A stretch of 64,000 bases of DNA, taken from the NCBI RefSeq assembly GCF_033100115.1, contig NZ_CP136910.1, positions 3,496,001 to 3,560,000 of the forward strand, given 5' to 3'. This document shows, one piece after another, positions 47,228 through 55,047 of this stretch. Under the pieces are notes generated by a model. That model was not told where the DNA came from, searched no databases, and was given only the letters and a program-made list of their open reading frames with translations. This DNA comes from Anaerocolumna sp. AGMB13020 (GTDB taxonomy: Bacteria; Bacillota; Clostridia; Lachnospirales; Lachnospiraceae). The position numbers and the translations under genes were made by a program. The stretch's first letter is position 1. Each line of letters begins with the position of its first letter.

Positions 47228-48862
47228 ATGAGAAACATTTTAGTTGGTGGTGCATGGCCATATGCAAATGGCTCATTGCACCTAGGTCACATAGCTGGGT
47301 TATTGCCTGGAGATGTAATTGCTCGGTATCATAGAGCAATAGGAGATATAGTATATTATGTATCAGGTAGTGACTGTCATGGAACTCCTGTAGCGATACG
47401 TGCAAAGAACGAAAATAAATCACCACACGAAGTGAGCGATTATTATCATGAGGAATTTAGAGATTGTTTTGAACGATTAGGATTTAGTTATGATGTCTAT
47501 ACGAAAACTTCTTCAGAAGAGCATATGAATTTTGTCAGACAGTTTCATGAAAAACTTTATAAGAGTAATTATGTTTATGAAAAAGAAGCTCCACAGGCAT
47601 ATTGTGATTGTTGTAATAGTTTTTTGGCAGATAGGTTTGTGAATGGAAAATGTCCGGAATGTGGGAATGATACAAGAGGGGATCAATGTGACTTTTGTGG
47701 AACAGTATTAGAACCAGAAGGATTAGTAGATCCAGTTTGTGCTGTTTGTGGTAATAGAATTTCGTTTAAAAATGCAACTCATCTGTATATTGCTATTTCA
47801 AAAATGGAGGCTCAATTAAAAGAGTTAGTTAATAACAATCCTAATTGGAGAAAAAATGCAATATCATTTACAAATCGCTATATAAATGAAGGATTAAAAG
47901 ACAGGGCACTTACGCGTGATTTGGATTGGGGAATAGACGTTCCAAAAGAAGGATTTGAGGATAAGAAAATTTATATCTGGGCAGAAAATGTTCTGGGATA
48001 TTTATCTGCCAGTCAAATTGCGGCAGAACAAACTGGTGATGATTATAAAAAGATATGGGGAGTAAATGCGAAACATTATTATGTTCATGGAAAAGATAAT
48101 ATTCCTTTTCATACTATTATTTTACCAGCATTGCTTATTGCCAATGGAGATGGATGGCATTTGCCAGATGAGATTATATCAAGTGAATATTTGACCTTGG
48201 AAGGCAGAAAAATATCTACAAGTCAGAATTATGCAATTTGGGTAAAGGATATTATAAATAGATATAATGCTGATTCTGTTAGATATTACTTGTTGGCAAA
48301 TGGACCCGAAAAAAAGGATGCAGATTTTTCATGGCGGGAGTATGTGAATAGCCATAATGGTGAGTTGCTTGGTGCATATGGTAACTTTATCAATAGAACA
48401 CTTGCTTTTATCAATAGATATATGAATGGAATTATTCCGGCAGGGAATTTGAATTCAGAAATTGAGGTGAAAATTGATCAGCTATTTTGTGAAACAGGAG
48501 AAAAAGTAGAGGCAGGTAATCTAAGGGATGCCATTGATGGAATATTTGAATTTGTACGATATGCAAATAAATTCTTTGATATTGAGCAGCCTTGGATTAC
48601 AAGAGTTACAGATGTTGAGGCTTGTGATAACACACTTTTTAATTGTGTTCAAGTTATAGCTAATTTAGGAATATTGCTACATCCTTTCTTGCCATTTTCA
48701 TCTGAAAAGGTTTGTAAGTGGCTAAAAATAAGTAATGTATGGGAAAAGCAATATGTATTGACCGGTTATCAATTACCAGAAATAGAGATATTATTTGAAA
48801 GAATTGATAAAAAAGTGATTGAAGAGGAAAAAGCCAGATTGGAAAAGCAGGAGGAAGTATAA
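47228..48862 (+). CDS. metG: Methionyl-tRNA synthetase, second type, island-borne
   Basis: 544 residues. HIGH motif as HLGH (PYANGSLHLGHIAG), KMSKS loop altered to KISTS (LEGRKISTSQNYAIW). Four Cys pairs in the connective peptide (CDCC, CPEC, CDFC, CAVC) give a double zinc knuckle. An alpha-helical anticodon-binding domain follows, and no C-terminal tRNA-binding (EMAP-like) domain is present. Streptococci carry a horizontally acquired second MetRS that gives resistance to MetRS inhibitors. A similar spare or resistance role is inferred here from the mobile location and private T-box. Confidence 0.92.
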   Translation: MRNILVGGAWPYANGSLHLGHIAGLLPGDVIARYHRAIGDIVYYVSGSDCHGTPVAIRAKNENKSPHEVSDYYHEEFRDCFERLGFSYDVYTKTSSEEHMNFVRQFHEKLYKSNYVYEKEAPQAYCDCCNSFLADRFVNGKCPECGNDTRGDQCDFCGTVLEPEGLVDPVCAVCGNRISFKNATHLYIAISKMEAQLKELVNNNPNWRKNAISFTNRYINEGLKDRALTRDLDWGIDVPKEGFEDKKIYIWAENVLGYLSASQIAAEQTGDDYKKIWGVNAKHYYVHGKDNIPFHTIILPALLIANGDGWHLPDEIISSEYLTLEGRKISTSQNYAIWVKDIINRYNADSVRYYLLANGPEKKDADFSWREYVNSHNGELLGAYGNFINRTLAFINRYMNGIIPAGNLNSEIEVKIDQLFCETGEKVEAGNLRDAIDGIFEFVRYANKFFDIEQPWITRVTDVEACDNTLFNCVQVIANLGILLHPFLPFSSEKVCKWLKISNVWEKQYVLTGYQLPEIEILFERIDKKVIEEEKARLEKQEEV

Positions 48863-48863
48863 G

Positions 48864-49007
48864 ATGAATCATTTAGGTACAAAGACTCTTGAAACTAAGC
48901 GATTAGTATTAAGACCATTTAAGGAAACTGATGTTGAAGATATGTATCAGAATTGGGCAAGGTGTTTCAAGGCTTTTTTAATGCTTAGAAATAGGCTTTT
49001 GTTGTGA
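48864..49007 (+). pseudogene. GNAT acetyltransferase, truncated at the att site
   Basis: MNHLGTKTLETKRLVLRPF then DMYQNWA is the start of a RimJ/RimL-type acetyltransferase. Homology stops at about 48961, exactly where the att core begins, and the frame runs through the core to TGA at 49005. Complete members have about 180 residues. The deletion or recombination that formed the right junction cut this gene. Confidence 0.75.
48962..48985. repeat. attR core / junction with a sister element
   Basis: Matches 28459-28482 at 23 of 24 bases (A for G at one position). As at the left end, the integrase 3' sequence starts 12 bases further on. Confidence 0.85.
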
Positions 49008-49082
49008 GTTAATTTATTTTACTAATTATAGTTCTATGATTTCTGCTGTCTTTTTCCTGGTAGATGAAAGAACGTCCGCATA
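48998..49082 (-). pseudogene. Remnant of a sister integrase
   Basis: About 85 bases matching 29962-30045. Read on the minus strand it gives YADVLSSTRKKTAEIIEL, the integrase C-terminus, then a stop. The rest of the gene is gone. It shows that a related element was integrated at the same site. Confidence 0.88.
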
Positions 49083-49120
49083 AGAGATAAGTATAGATTA
49101 ACAAATATTGTATATGCCTA

Positions 49121-49148
49121 TTGACATTACAAAATGATTTGATATAAT
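49121..49148 (+). promoter_or_regulatory. Promoter of the thrS transcription unit
   Basis: TTGACA (49121-49126), 16 bases, TATAAT (49143-49148). It begins 39 bases after the integrase remnant. Confidence 0.88.
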
Positions 49149-49194
49149 CAACTGTAATAACATAAGAAAAGCAAAGACGGAAAAAGTAATTTAT

Positions 49195-49426
49195 TGGAAC
49201 CATACAGAGAGAGAAACATTTGGTGAGAGTTTTTCATGAGAGATAATAAATGAAAACCATTCCTGAGCTGTAATACTGAATTAAGTAAGTGTTACCGTAT
49301 GACTGCGTTAAAGTATAGGATTTGTTAGAATCTGAAGTGAAAAGTTAAGGTGGAACCGTGCATTAGAATTTATGCACCCTTAAATTAATGGTAATATGCC
49401 ATTGATTTTTGGGTGCTTTTCTTATG
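49195..49426 (+). promoter_or_regulatory. T-box riboswitch, threonine-specific
   Basis: Stem I with GGTGAGAG distal-loop sequence. The specifier ACC (Thr) is at 49256-49258 (GAAAACCATTCC). The T-box AAGGTGGAACCGTGC is at 49347. The terminator GCACCC...GGGTGC then TTTTCTT ends at 49424. Shorter than the metG T-box. Confidence 0.9.
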
Positions 49427-49478
49427 TTGAAATTTATTAAATGTCGTAAAGGCATATTTTGAAAGGAGAACATAAGAA

Positions 49479-51236
49479 ATGAAAGTTAGTATGAAAGATG
49501 GAACGGTAAAAGAGTGTAAATTTGAGGAGGAGTTAGGAAAAGAGGCATTTTGGCACACAGCTTCGCATGTTCTGGCACAGGCAGTTAAACGTATTTATCC
49601 TACTGCAAAATGCGCAATTGGACCGGCAATTAGAGATGGATTTTATTATGATTTCGAATTTGACTTTATTTTTTCTATTGAACATCTGAAAAAAATAGAA
49701 GATGAAATGAAAAAAGTGGTAAAGGAGAATTTAATATTACAGAGATTTGAATTGAGCAGGGATGAAGCAGTATCACTGATGTCAGAGAAAAAGGAACCGT
49801 ATAAAATCATATTGATAAATGATTTGCCAATTGGAGAAAAAATCAGTTTCTATGAGCAAGGTGAATATGTTGATGTATGTGCAGGGCCTCATATTTCTAA
49901 TACAAACCTGATAAAGGCATTTAAATTGACAACGATAGCAGGTGCTTATTGGAGGGGAAATGAACAAAACAAAATGCTCACAAGAATCTATGGTGTGGCA
50001 TTTCCTAAAAGTAATCTACTAGAAGAATATCTTGAGTTACAGGAAGAAATAAAAAGAAGAGATCATAGAAGACTAGGGAAGGATTTGGGACTATTTGCAC
50101 TATTTGAGGAAGGCCCTGGTTTCCCGTTTTTTCTTCCAAATGGAATGATACTAAAGAATCTATTGATAAATTATTGGCGAGAAATTCATGAAAGAGAAGG
50201 GTATCATGAAATATCTACTCCGATTATTCTCAATCGAGATTTGTGGCAGACATCAGGACATTGGGACCATTATCGTGAAAATATGTATACTACAGTTATT
50301 GAGGATATGGATTATGCTATTAAGCCTATGAACTGCCCAGGGGGGATGCTGGTATATAAGCAAAAGCCACATTCTTACCGTGAGTTACCAATAAGAGTAG
50401 GAGAACTAGGTTTAGTTCATAGAAATGAAAAATCAGGTACGTTACATGGATTAATGAGAGTACGAAGCTTAACACAGGATGATGCGCATATTTTTATGAC
50501 ACAAGAGCAGGTTACACAAGAAATAGTGGGCGTAATTTGTTTAATTGATGAGGTTTATAATAAATTTGGATTCAAATATTCTATGGAATTATCTACTAGA
50601 CCAGAAAATAGTATTGGTAGTGATGAAGATTGGGAATTAGCAACGGAGAGCCTTAAAACAGCTTTAGAAGTAACAGGGAAAAAGTATGTTATAAACGAAG
50701 GTGATGGAGCGTTCTACGGCCCCAAGATTGATTTTCATCTAGAAGATTCCATGGGGAGAACATGGCAGTGTGGAACAATTCAATTGGATTTTCAACTACC
50801 ACTTAGGTTTGGAGCAGAGTATATAGGTGCTGATGGTGAAAGACATAGACCTATTATGATCCATAGAACAGTTTTTGGATCGATAGAACGATTTATTGGA
50901 ATATTAATAGAGCATTATGCAGGAAAGTTTCCTTTATGGCTGGCGCCTGTTCAAGTTAAAATCTTACCGATTTCTGACCGTTTTATCTCATATAGTAAAG
51001 AAGTGATGAATGTATTAAAAAAATCTGGTTTTCGTTGTGAAATGGATACTAGGGCAGAGAAAATTGGCTATAAGATTCGCGAAGCACAATTAGATAAAGT
51101 ACCATATATGATTGTTGCCGGACAGAAAGAAATGGAAAATGGTGTAGTGTCAGTTAGAAAAAGAGAAGTAGGAGATTTGGGTAGCATTGAAATAAGTGAA
51201 TTTATCACGATATTAAAGGGTGAGTCGGAGGTTTGA
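49479..51236 (+). CDS. thrS: Threonyl-tRNA synthetase lacking the TGS domain
   Basis: 585 residues against about 640 usually. Only the first strand of the TGS domain (MKVSMKDGTVKEC) remains before the editing domain. That domain keeps HTASH and CAGPH metal-site residues. The class II core shows NCPGG (zinc Cys), motif 2 HRNEKSGTLHGLMRVRS, motif 3 GSIERFIGILIEHY and the C-terminal anticodon-binding domain. Charges tRNA-Thr. Private T-box and mobile neighbourhood point to a spare or inhibitor-resistant copy (inference). Confidence 0.93.
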   Translation: MKVSMKDGTVKECKFEEELGKEAFWHTASHVLAQAVKRIYPTAKCAIGPAIRDGFYYDFEFDFIFSIEHLKKIEDEMKKVVKENLILQRFELSRDEAVSLMSEKKEPYKIILINDLPIGEKISFYEQGEYVDVCAGPHISNTNLIKAFKLTTIAGAYWRGNEQNKMLTRIYGVAFPKSNLLEEYLELQEEIKRRDHRRLGKDLGLFALFEEGPGFPFFLPNGMILKNLLINYWREIHEREGYHEISTPIILNRDLWQTSGHWDHYRENMYTTVIEDMDYAIKPMNCPGGMLVYKQKPHSYRELPIRVGELGLVHRNEKSGTLHGLMRVRSLTQDDAHIFMTQEQVTQEIVGVICLIDEVYNKFGFKYSMELSTRPENSIGSDEDWELATESLKTALEVTGKKYVINEGDGAFYGPKIDFHLEDSMGRTWQCGTIQLDFQLPLRFGAEYIGADGERHRPIMIHRTVFGSIERFIGILIEHYAGKFPLWLAPVQVKILPISDRFISYSKEVMNVLKKSGFRCEMDTRAEKIGYKIREAQLDKVPYMIVAGQKEMENGVVSVRKREVGDLGSIEISEFITILKGESEV

Positions 51237-51237
51237 A

Positions 51238-51816
51238 ATGAAGGCTACAGTTGTATTGATTGCGGATGATGAAGTTGAAAACTACGGTAGAAAAATACTT
51301 CTTGAAGCTCATCGTATTGGGAAGGTAGGTTTTGAAATGACAAGATTACCATTTCATGTATCTTTAAAGCAGCCATTCGTAGTACCAAGTCTTGAAGAAA
51401 TCGAAGGTTTTTTTGATGAGTTTATAGAAAATGTAAGTTCTATCGAATTGAACTTTGAGGAATTAGTGGTATATCCTAATAATGCTCTTGGTGGAGAACC
51501 ATCTGGATGTTTAAGTATTAGAGTTAGAAAAACCATAGAGCTTGACCATATCCAAAAAGATTTATTCGCTAATTTAGAGAATAGATTTGGTCCATGTCCA
51601 GCACCGTTTGATGATAATTATATTTTTCATATGACAGTAGCTATTGGTAAAGCGCCCTATGAAAACTACGAAAAGGCATATGATATATTATGTAAAAATA
51701 ACTATAATAGAAGTTTTAAATTCCATAAAATGGGACTGTTGTATTATGACAATGATAATATTTTACCAGGTACTTATTTTTGTTATAAAACGGTTGAATT
51801 GAAACAATCAAAGTAA
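51238..51816 (+). CDS. 2H phosphoesterase (LigT/CPDase-like)
   Basis: 192 residues. Two H-x-S/T motifs, PFHVSLKQPF and IFHMTVAIG, about 100 residues apart, define the 2H superfamily (2'-5' RNA ligase/cyclic phosphodiesterase). The binding site GGAGG lies in the last thrS codons and the ATG follows the thrS stop by one base, so the two are coupled. Processing 2',3'-cyclic phosphate RNA ends, for example on cleaved tRNA, would fit next to synthetases; that is inference. Confidence 0.85.
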   Translation: MKATVVLIADDEVENYGRKILLEAHRIGKVGFEMTRLPFHVSLKQPFVVPSLEEIEGFFDEFIENVSSIELNFEELVVYPNNALGGEPSGCLSIRVRKTIELDHIQKDLFANLENRFGPCPAPFDDNYIFHMTVAIGKAPYENYEKAYDILCKNNYNRSFKFHKMGLLYYDNDNILPGTYFCYKTVELKQSK

Positions 51817-51904
51817 AAATTATATTATTAGATTTGATGTGGATGTATTGGGGAAAAGAAAGATATTTATAGAAATATTATGGGTATTTCAATTCAAAAC
51901 AACG

Positions 51905-51943
51905 ATTCAGAACCTCTCAGGACATTTGTCTTGGGAGGTTTTT
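51905..51943 (+). repeat. 39-bp direct repeat, terminator-like, copy 2
   Basis: Identical to 43309-43347. Acts as terminator for thrS and the phosphoesterase gene. It is the last accessory-looking sequence before the transglutaminase gene. Confidence 0.92.
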
Positions 51944-52042
51944 GTATATTTTCTGTGTGAATTGTGATAGAATCTCAATTGATATGTCGGATATATTTAT
52001 AAATTAACAGATTGATAAAACTATTTTGGAGATGCAGTATAA

Positions 52043-53065
52043 ATGGAACCATATTATTATAGTCAGATGAGTAAACAGCAGCAGAGAATTTATCAGGTCA
52101 TTAAAAGCGGTCTGGAGTCTCTCTCACAGAGCTTTGATGTGCAAAGAATTGATGGAACAGAGCTAAGTGATATTTTTTACAAGTTAAGATTGGATTACCC
52201 AGAAATATTTTATGCTTCAACATTTCATTATTCTTTCTATAATGATTCTACGTTGATAAAGATAAAGCCGGTTTATTTATTTGAAAAGAATAAAATCAGA
52301 GAGCATCAGCTGGCGATGAGAGCCCGGGTGGAGAAGCTTGCCCGGGTAGCAAAGGATAAAAGCGACTGGGAAAAGGAGCAATATATTCATGATTTTATCT
52401 GTGAAAATGTGACTTACGATAAGCTGAAGAAACAATATTCACATGAAATTCTAGGCCCATTGGGGCAGGGAGTAGGAGTGTGTGAGGGAATTGCGAAATC
52501 TGTGAAGATTCTTTGTGACCAGTTGTCTATTCCTTGTATCGTTGTTATTTCTGAAAATAACCCGGATAAGAATATCAAATATCGTCATGCCTGGAATGTG
52601 ATTAAAATCAACGGCTCATGGTATCATTTAGATGCTACTTTTGATAATTCCTTAGGAAAAAAAGAAGTAAGGTATGATTATTTTAATTTGGATGATAAGA
52701 GCATTTTCAAGGATCATGAGCCGGTAATATACAAAATTCCGGTATGCAGTGCGGGTGATCATTTTTACTATAAAGAGAAGAAGCTTTCTTTTACCAAGCA
52801 GGAAGATATAGCAAGACGCTGCCAGCAAGCAATAAAAAAAGGAAAAGTGCTAACCTTTCATTGGAGAGGTGGTTATCTCACAAAAACGGTCTTAGAAGAA
52901 TTATTGCATAGCATAGCTGAGGCGGCCAAGGAAAAGAGCAGGCACTGCCAGGTTTCTGTAAACTGGCAGCAGGCAGTCATTCGTGTGAAATTCATTCAGG
53001 AGCAGATAGAGAATTCAGTGAAGATGGATGATGCATACGAAGAGGAGAATGATACAGCACAGTAG
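52043..53065 (+). CDS. Cytoplasmic transglutaminase-like protein
   Basis: 340 residues, no signal peptide. The core has QYIHDFICENVTYDK, Cys in GVGVCEGIAKSV, His in YRHAWNVIKI and Asp in HLDATFDN, the full triad. The C-terminal 110 residues are an extra domain rich in basic residues (RCQQAIKKGKVLTFHWRGGYL). Probably protease-like; substrate unknown. GC is higher than in the island, so it may be native chromosome. Confidence 0.85.
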   Translation: MEPYYYSQMSKQQQRIYQVIKSGLESLSQSFDVQRIDGTELSDIFYKLRLDYPEIFYASTFHYSFYNDSTLIKIKPVYLFEKNKIREHQLAMRARVEKLARVAKDKSDWEKEQYIHDFICENVTYDKLKKQYSHEILGPLGQGVGVCEGIAKSVKILCDQLSIPCIVVISENNPDKNIKYRHAWNVIKINGSWYHLDATFDNSLGKKEVRYDYFNLDDKSIFKDHEPVIYKIPVCSAGDHFYYKEKKLSFTKQEDIARRCQQAIKKGKVLTFHWRGGYLTKTVLEELLHSIAEAAKEKSRHCQVSVNWQQAVIRVKFIQEQIENSVKMDDAYEEENDTAQ

Positions 53066-53376
53066 AAGCCGTACTGCAATTTGCGTAAGAGGGGTAAGCA
53101 GGCTATAGGATTCTGAGAAATCTTAGTAGTAAGCCTGCAGTAAATAGACACACTTAAGATCCCAGTGGAGCAATTAGACGGTTTTACAGTTCTCATTCAC
53201 CGTCAGAAAAATAATTATTATACAATAAAAATCTCAGTGCAGAAATGTTCTGGGATTTTTTTATGCACCAACAGAATAGGTGTAATGTAGCTTTTAAGCT
53301 TCGTTGCTGTTTTGGGACGATTTTTGATACAAATTCACCCAATAAACCTTACAGGTATTTACAAAGGAGTGCGAAA
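53066..53376 (+). other. Spacer with terminator
   Basis: AATCTCAG...CTGGGATTTTTTTAT at about 53229-53263 is a terminator. No credible gene in the rest; the frame open from 53245 has family sequence only after 53377. Confidence 0.6.
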
Positions 53377-53628
53377 ATGTATATACTTAGTACGGAATAC
53401 GGACAAGCAATAGAAAGGATAGTGAAGTCAACGGAGTTGAGAGTTTATGAACGTATGTTTAAGCAATTTACGGATAGATGTATTGTCAGTGTGCTACATA
53501 GATTACATCTTCTACACCTATTTGACTACATTTATGTATTTAGAGACGGAAAAATCGTAGAAGAAGGAACCATAGAACAGTTGAAAAAGGCTATTTTAAT
53601 GAAAAGTGGAATCAATATATGCAAATAA
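53377..53628 (+). pseudogene. ABC transporter ATPase, C-terminal fragment
   Basis: 83 residues behind AAAGGAG. VSVLHRLHLLHLFDYIYVF then RDGKIVEEGTIEQL is the switch-His to D-loop-distal part of an exporter ATPase. Walker A, signature and Walker B are missing. Likely the leftover of a multidrug or peptide exporter gene. Confidence 0.75.
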
Positions 53629-53766
53629 CAGAGTAAAATATGCTTGAATACAAGATAAATTATTAGTACTAATGATACAATACTTATTTTTTAGACTTAA
53701 TGATAATACACGAGAATCAAACACAAACGTTGGAACTGTCTCGGATGAATAAAAATTATAGGTTCA

Positions 53767-53812
53767 AAATAGTCGTCTTAAGCTTATATAAATAAAGCAA
53801 GACGGCTATTTT
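53767..53812. terminator. Bidirectional terminator
   Basis: AAAATAGTCGTCTT pairs with AAGACGGCTATTTT, followed by TTTT, between the ABC fragment and the convergent gene at 53851. Confidence 0.85.
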
Positions 53813-53850
53813 TTATTTATATAATATATATTTCTTTTTACAAGCTGGAA

Positions 53851-54078
53851 TTAAGATTTTATAAGATCATTATATATGTTCCATGCATATTTCAAGGTAC
53901 TGTTAAATATTTCTTCTTCATTTTTTACTATTATAGAGTATATCTGTTCTTTTAAAACTTCCATGTCATTAATACTTATCTTATCACGCAGCCAATCAAG
54001 ATCGATATCAGAGGTAATATGGTTATAGTAATCAGTGGCTATATAATTAGCAAAAAGATGCATTAAGGCATTGTTCAT
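53851..54078 (-). CDS. Unrecognised small helical protein
   Basis: 75 residues (MNNALMHLFANYIATDYYNH...), GGAGGCGAAG before the ATG. All-helical, acidic, no motif known to me. Divergent from the XRE gene at 54331. Confidence 0.55.
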   Translation of the reverse strand: MNNALMHLFANYIATDYYNHITSDIDLDWLRDKISINDMEVLKEQIYSIIVKNEEEIFNSTLKYAWNIYNDLIKS

Positions 54079-54199
54079 TTCTTCGCCTCCTTTCATGCTT
54101 CATCATATTCGTTGCTTTCCAGAAATCCGTAAAAAATATTTCGGATACTACTATCTGTATATTTATTCTATCCGATTATTAGAATGTCCTAATTGATAA

Positions 54200-54274
54200 A
54201 AATGTTCCTATTTGTGAACCATTATATCATAAATTGTCAGGTATAATCAATAGAAATGTTCCTGTATGTGAACC
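54200..54274. promoter_or_regulatory. Paired operator-like repeats
   Basis: AAATGTTCCTATTTGTGAACC (54200-54220) and its near copy at 54254-54274 lie 54 bases apart; each contains the inverted repeat GTTC-N8-GAAC. A degenerate third copy (GAATGTCC) is at 54182. The likely binder is the XRE protein encoded next. Confidence 0.7.
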
Positions 54275-54330
54275 GTTTTTTAGAAAGGGACTAATACTAA
54301 TAGAGTTAGGGGAATGTAAGGAGGATATGC

Positions 54331-54573
54331 ATGACAATGGTTTTACAAAACGCTGATTTATATTTGAACTTGAAGAAAATGAGGAAATCCAGCGGCTTAT
54401 CTCAGTATGAGTTAGTTGCTCAAATGCAACTGCTTGGAAGTACTATGTCACGTTCTACTTATGCCAAGATAGAACAAGGAAGTAGAAATATAAAAGTTAC
54501 AGACATAGTGGCATTAAAGAAAATATACAATGTTGATTTTTCGGAATTCTTTGAGGGGATAGGAACCTGCTAG
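54331..54573 (+). CDS. XRE-family transcriptional regulator
   Basis: 80 residues. Helix-turn-helix: LKKMRKSSGLSQYELVAQMQ and SRSTYAKIEQGSRNIKVTD. GGAGGATATGC precedes the ATG. Probably autoregulated through the GTTC-N8-GAAC sites upstream. Confidence 0.88.
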   Translation: MTMVLQNADLYLNLKKMRKSSGLSQYELVAQMQLLGSTMSRSTYAKIEQGSRNIKVTDIVALKKIYNVDFSEFFEGIGTC

Positions 54574-54588
54574 ATAAGATTCAAGACG

Positions 54589-54905
54589 GTGGTATACGAT
54601 ATATTTGAGGAATACTGCGAGAATGCCTATGGAATGGGACATAAGATTGGAGGATATAAGGGAGCAGCACAGCTTACAGAGTATTACCAGAGCAGTACTC
54701 CCATTGATGTCAAATCAGATGTAAGCTCTGTGTTGCTTTTTCAGCTTAACAGTGATTATGCAATGGTCATTTTTTTGAGACCCGTAAACACGATTGGATT
54801 AAGGTTATGTGGGGAGATTCTGGTGTTGGAAATTTCTCGATTAAGCGAAAAGATCTGAAAAATTGCGATTTTAGTAATGTGTTTTTTCAATGGGATTGTT
54901 CGTAG
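54589..54905 (+). pseudogene. DUF1963 (YwqG-like) protein, truncated and frameshifted
   Basis: The first frame gives GHKIGGYKGAAQLTEYY and VLLFQLNSDYAMVIF. At the T-run near 54770-54778 the reading passes to another frame with HDWIKVMWGDSGVGNFSI and CDFSNVFFQWDCS, the family C-terminus, ending at TAG 54903. The N-terminal half of the ~280-residue family is missing. Confidence 0.75.
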
Positions 54906-54969
54906 AGCATTTATTCAAAGCGGATCAAGCGCACTCTCCATTTTTCCATTTAAGCCGAATTAACACGAA

Positions 54970-55003
54970 AGGCCATGAGAAATCTGATGCTTTCTCATGG
55001 CCT
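54970..55003. terminator. Terminator hairpin downstream of gap
   Basis: AGGCCATGAGAAA and TTTCTCATGGCCT are perfectly complementary, 45 bases after the dehydrogenase stop on the minus strand. Confidence 0.75.
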
Positions 55004-55047
55004 GAAATATTCTAGAAACTGCATCTCAGTTCAAACTTTGCTGTTTA

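Larger units (their letters stand above)
28459..48985. mobile_element. Satellite-like (PICI-type) integrative element, about 20.5 kb
   Basis: Bounded by 24-bp att repeats. It carries an integrase and CI-like repressor on the minus strand. A divergent Cro-like gene, excisionase, DUF3987 primase-type gene, small-terminase gene and sigma factor lie on the plus strand, then cargo (RES protein, membrane protein, HEPN protein, immunity-like genes, metG). No head, portal, tail, protease or large-terminase gene is present. That combination is the plan of phage-inducible chromosomal islands. It includes an ISL3 insertion near the left end. Phage induction and packaging are inference. Confidence 0.75.

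Noticed and set aside
28459..48985. Full prophage
   Set aside because: No capsid, portal, protease, tail, holin or large-terminase gene is present; only regulation, replication, small-terminase and cargo genes.
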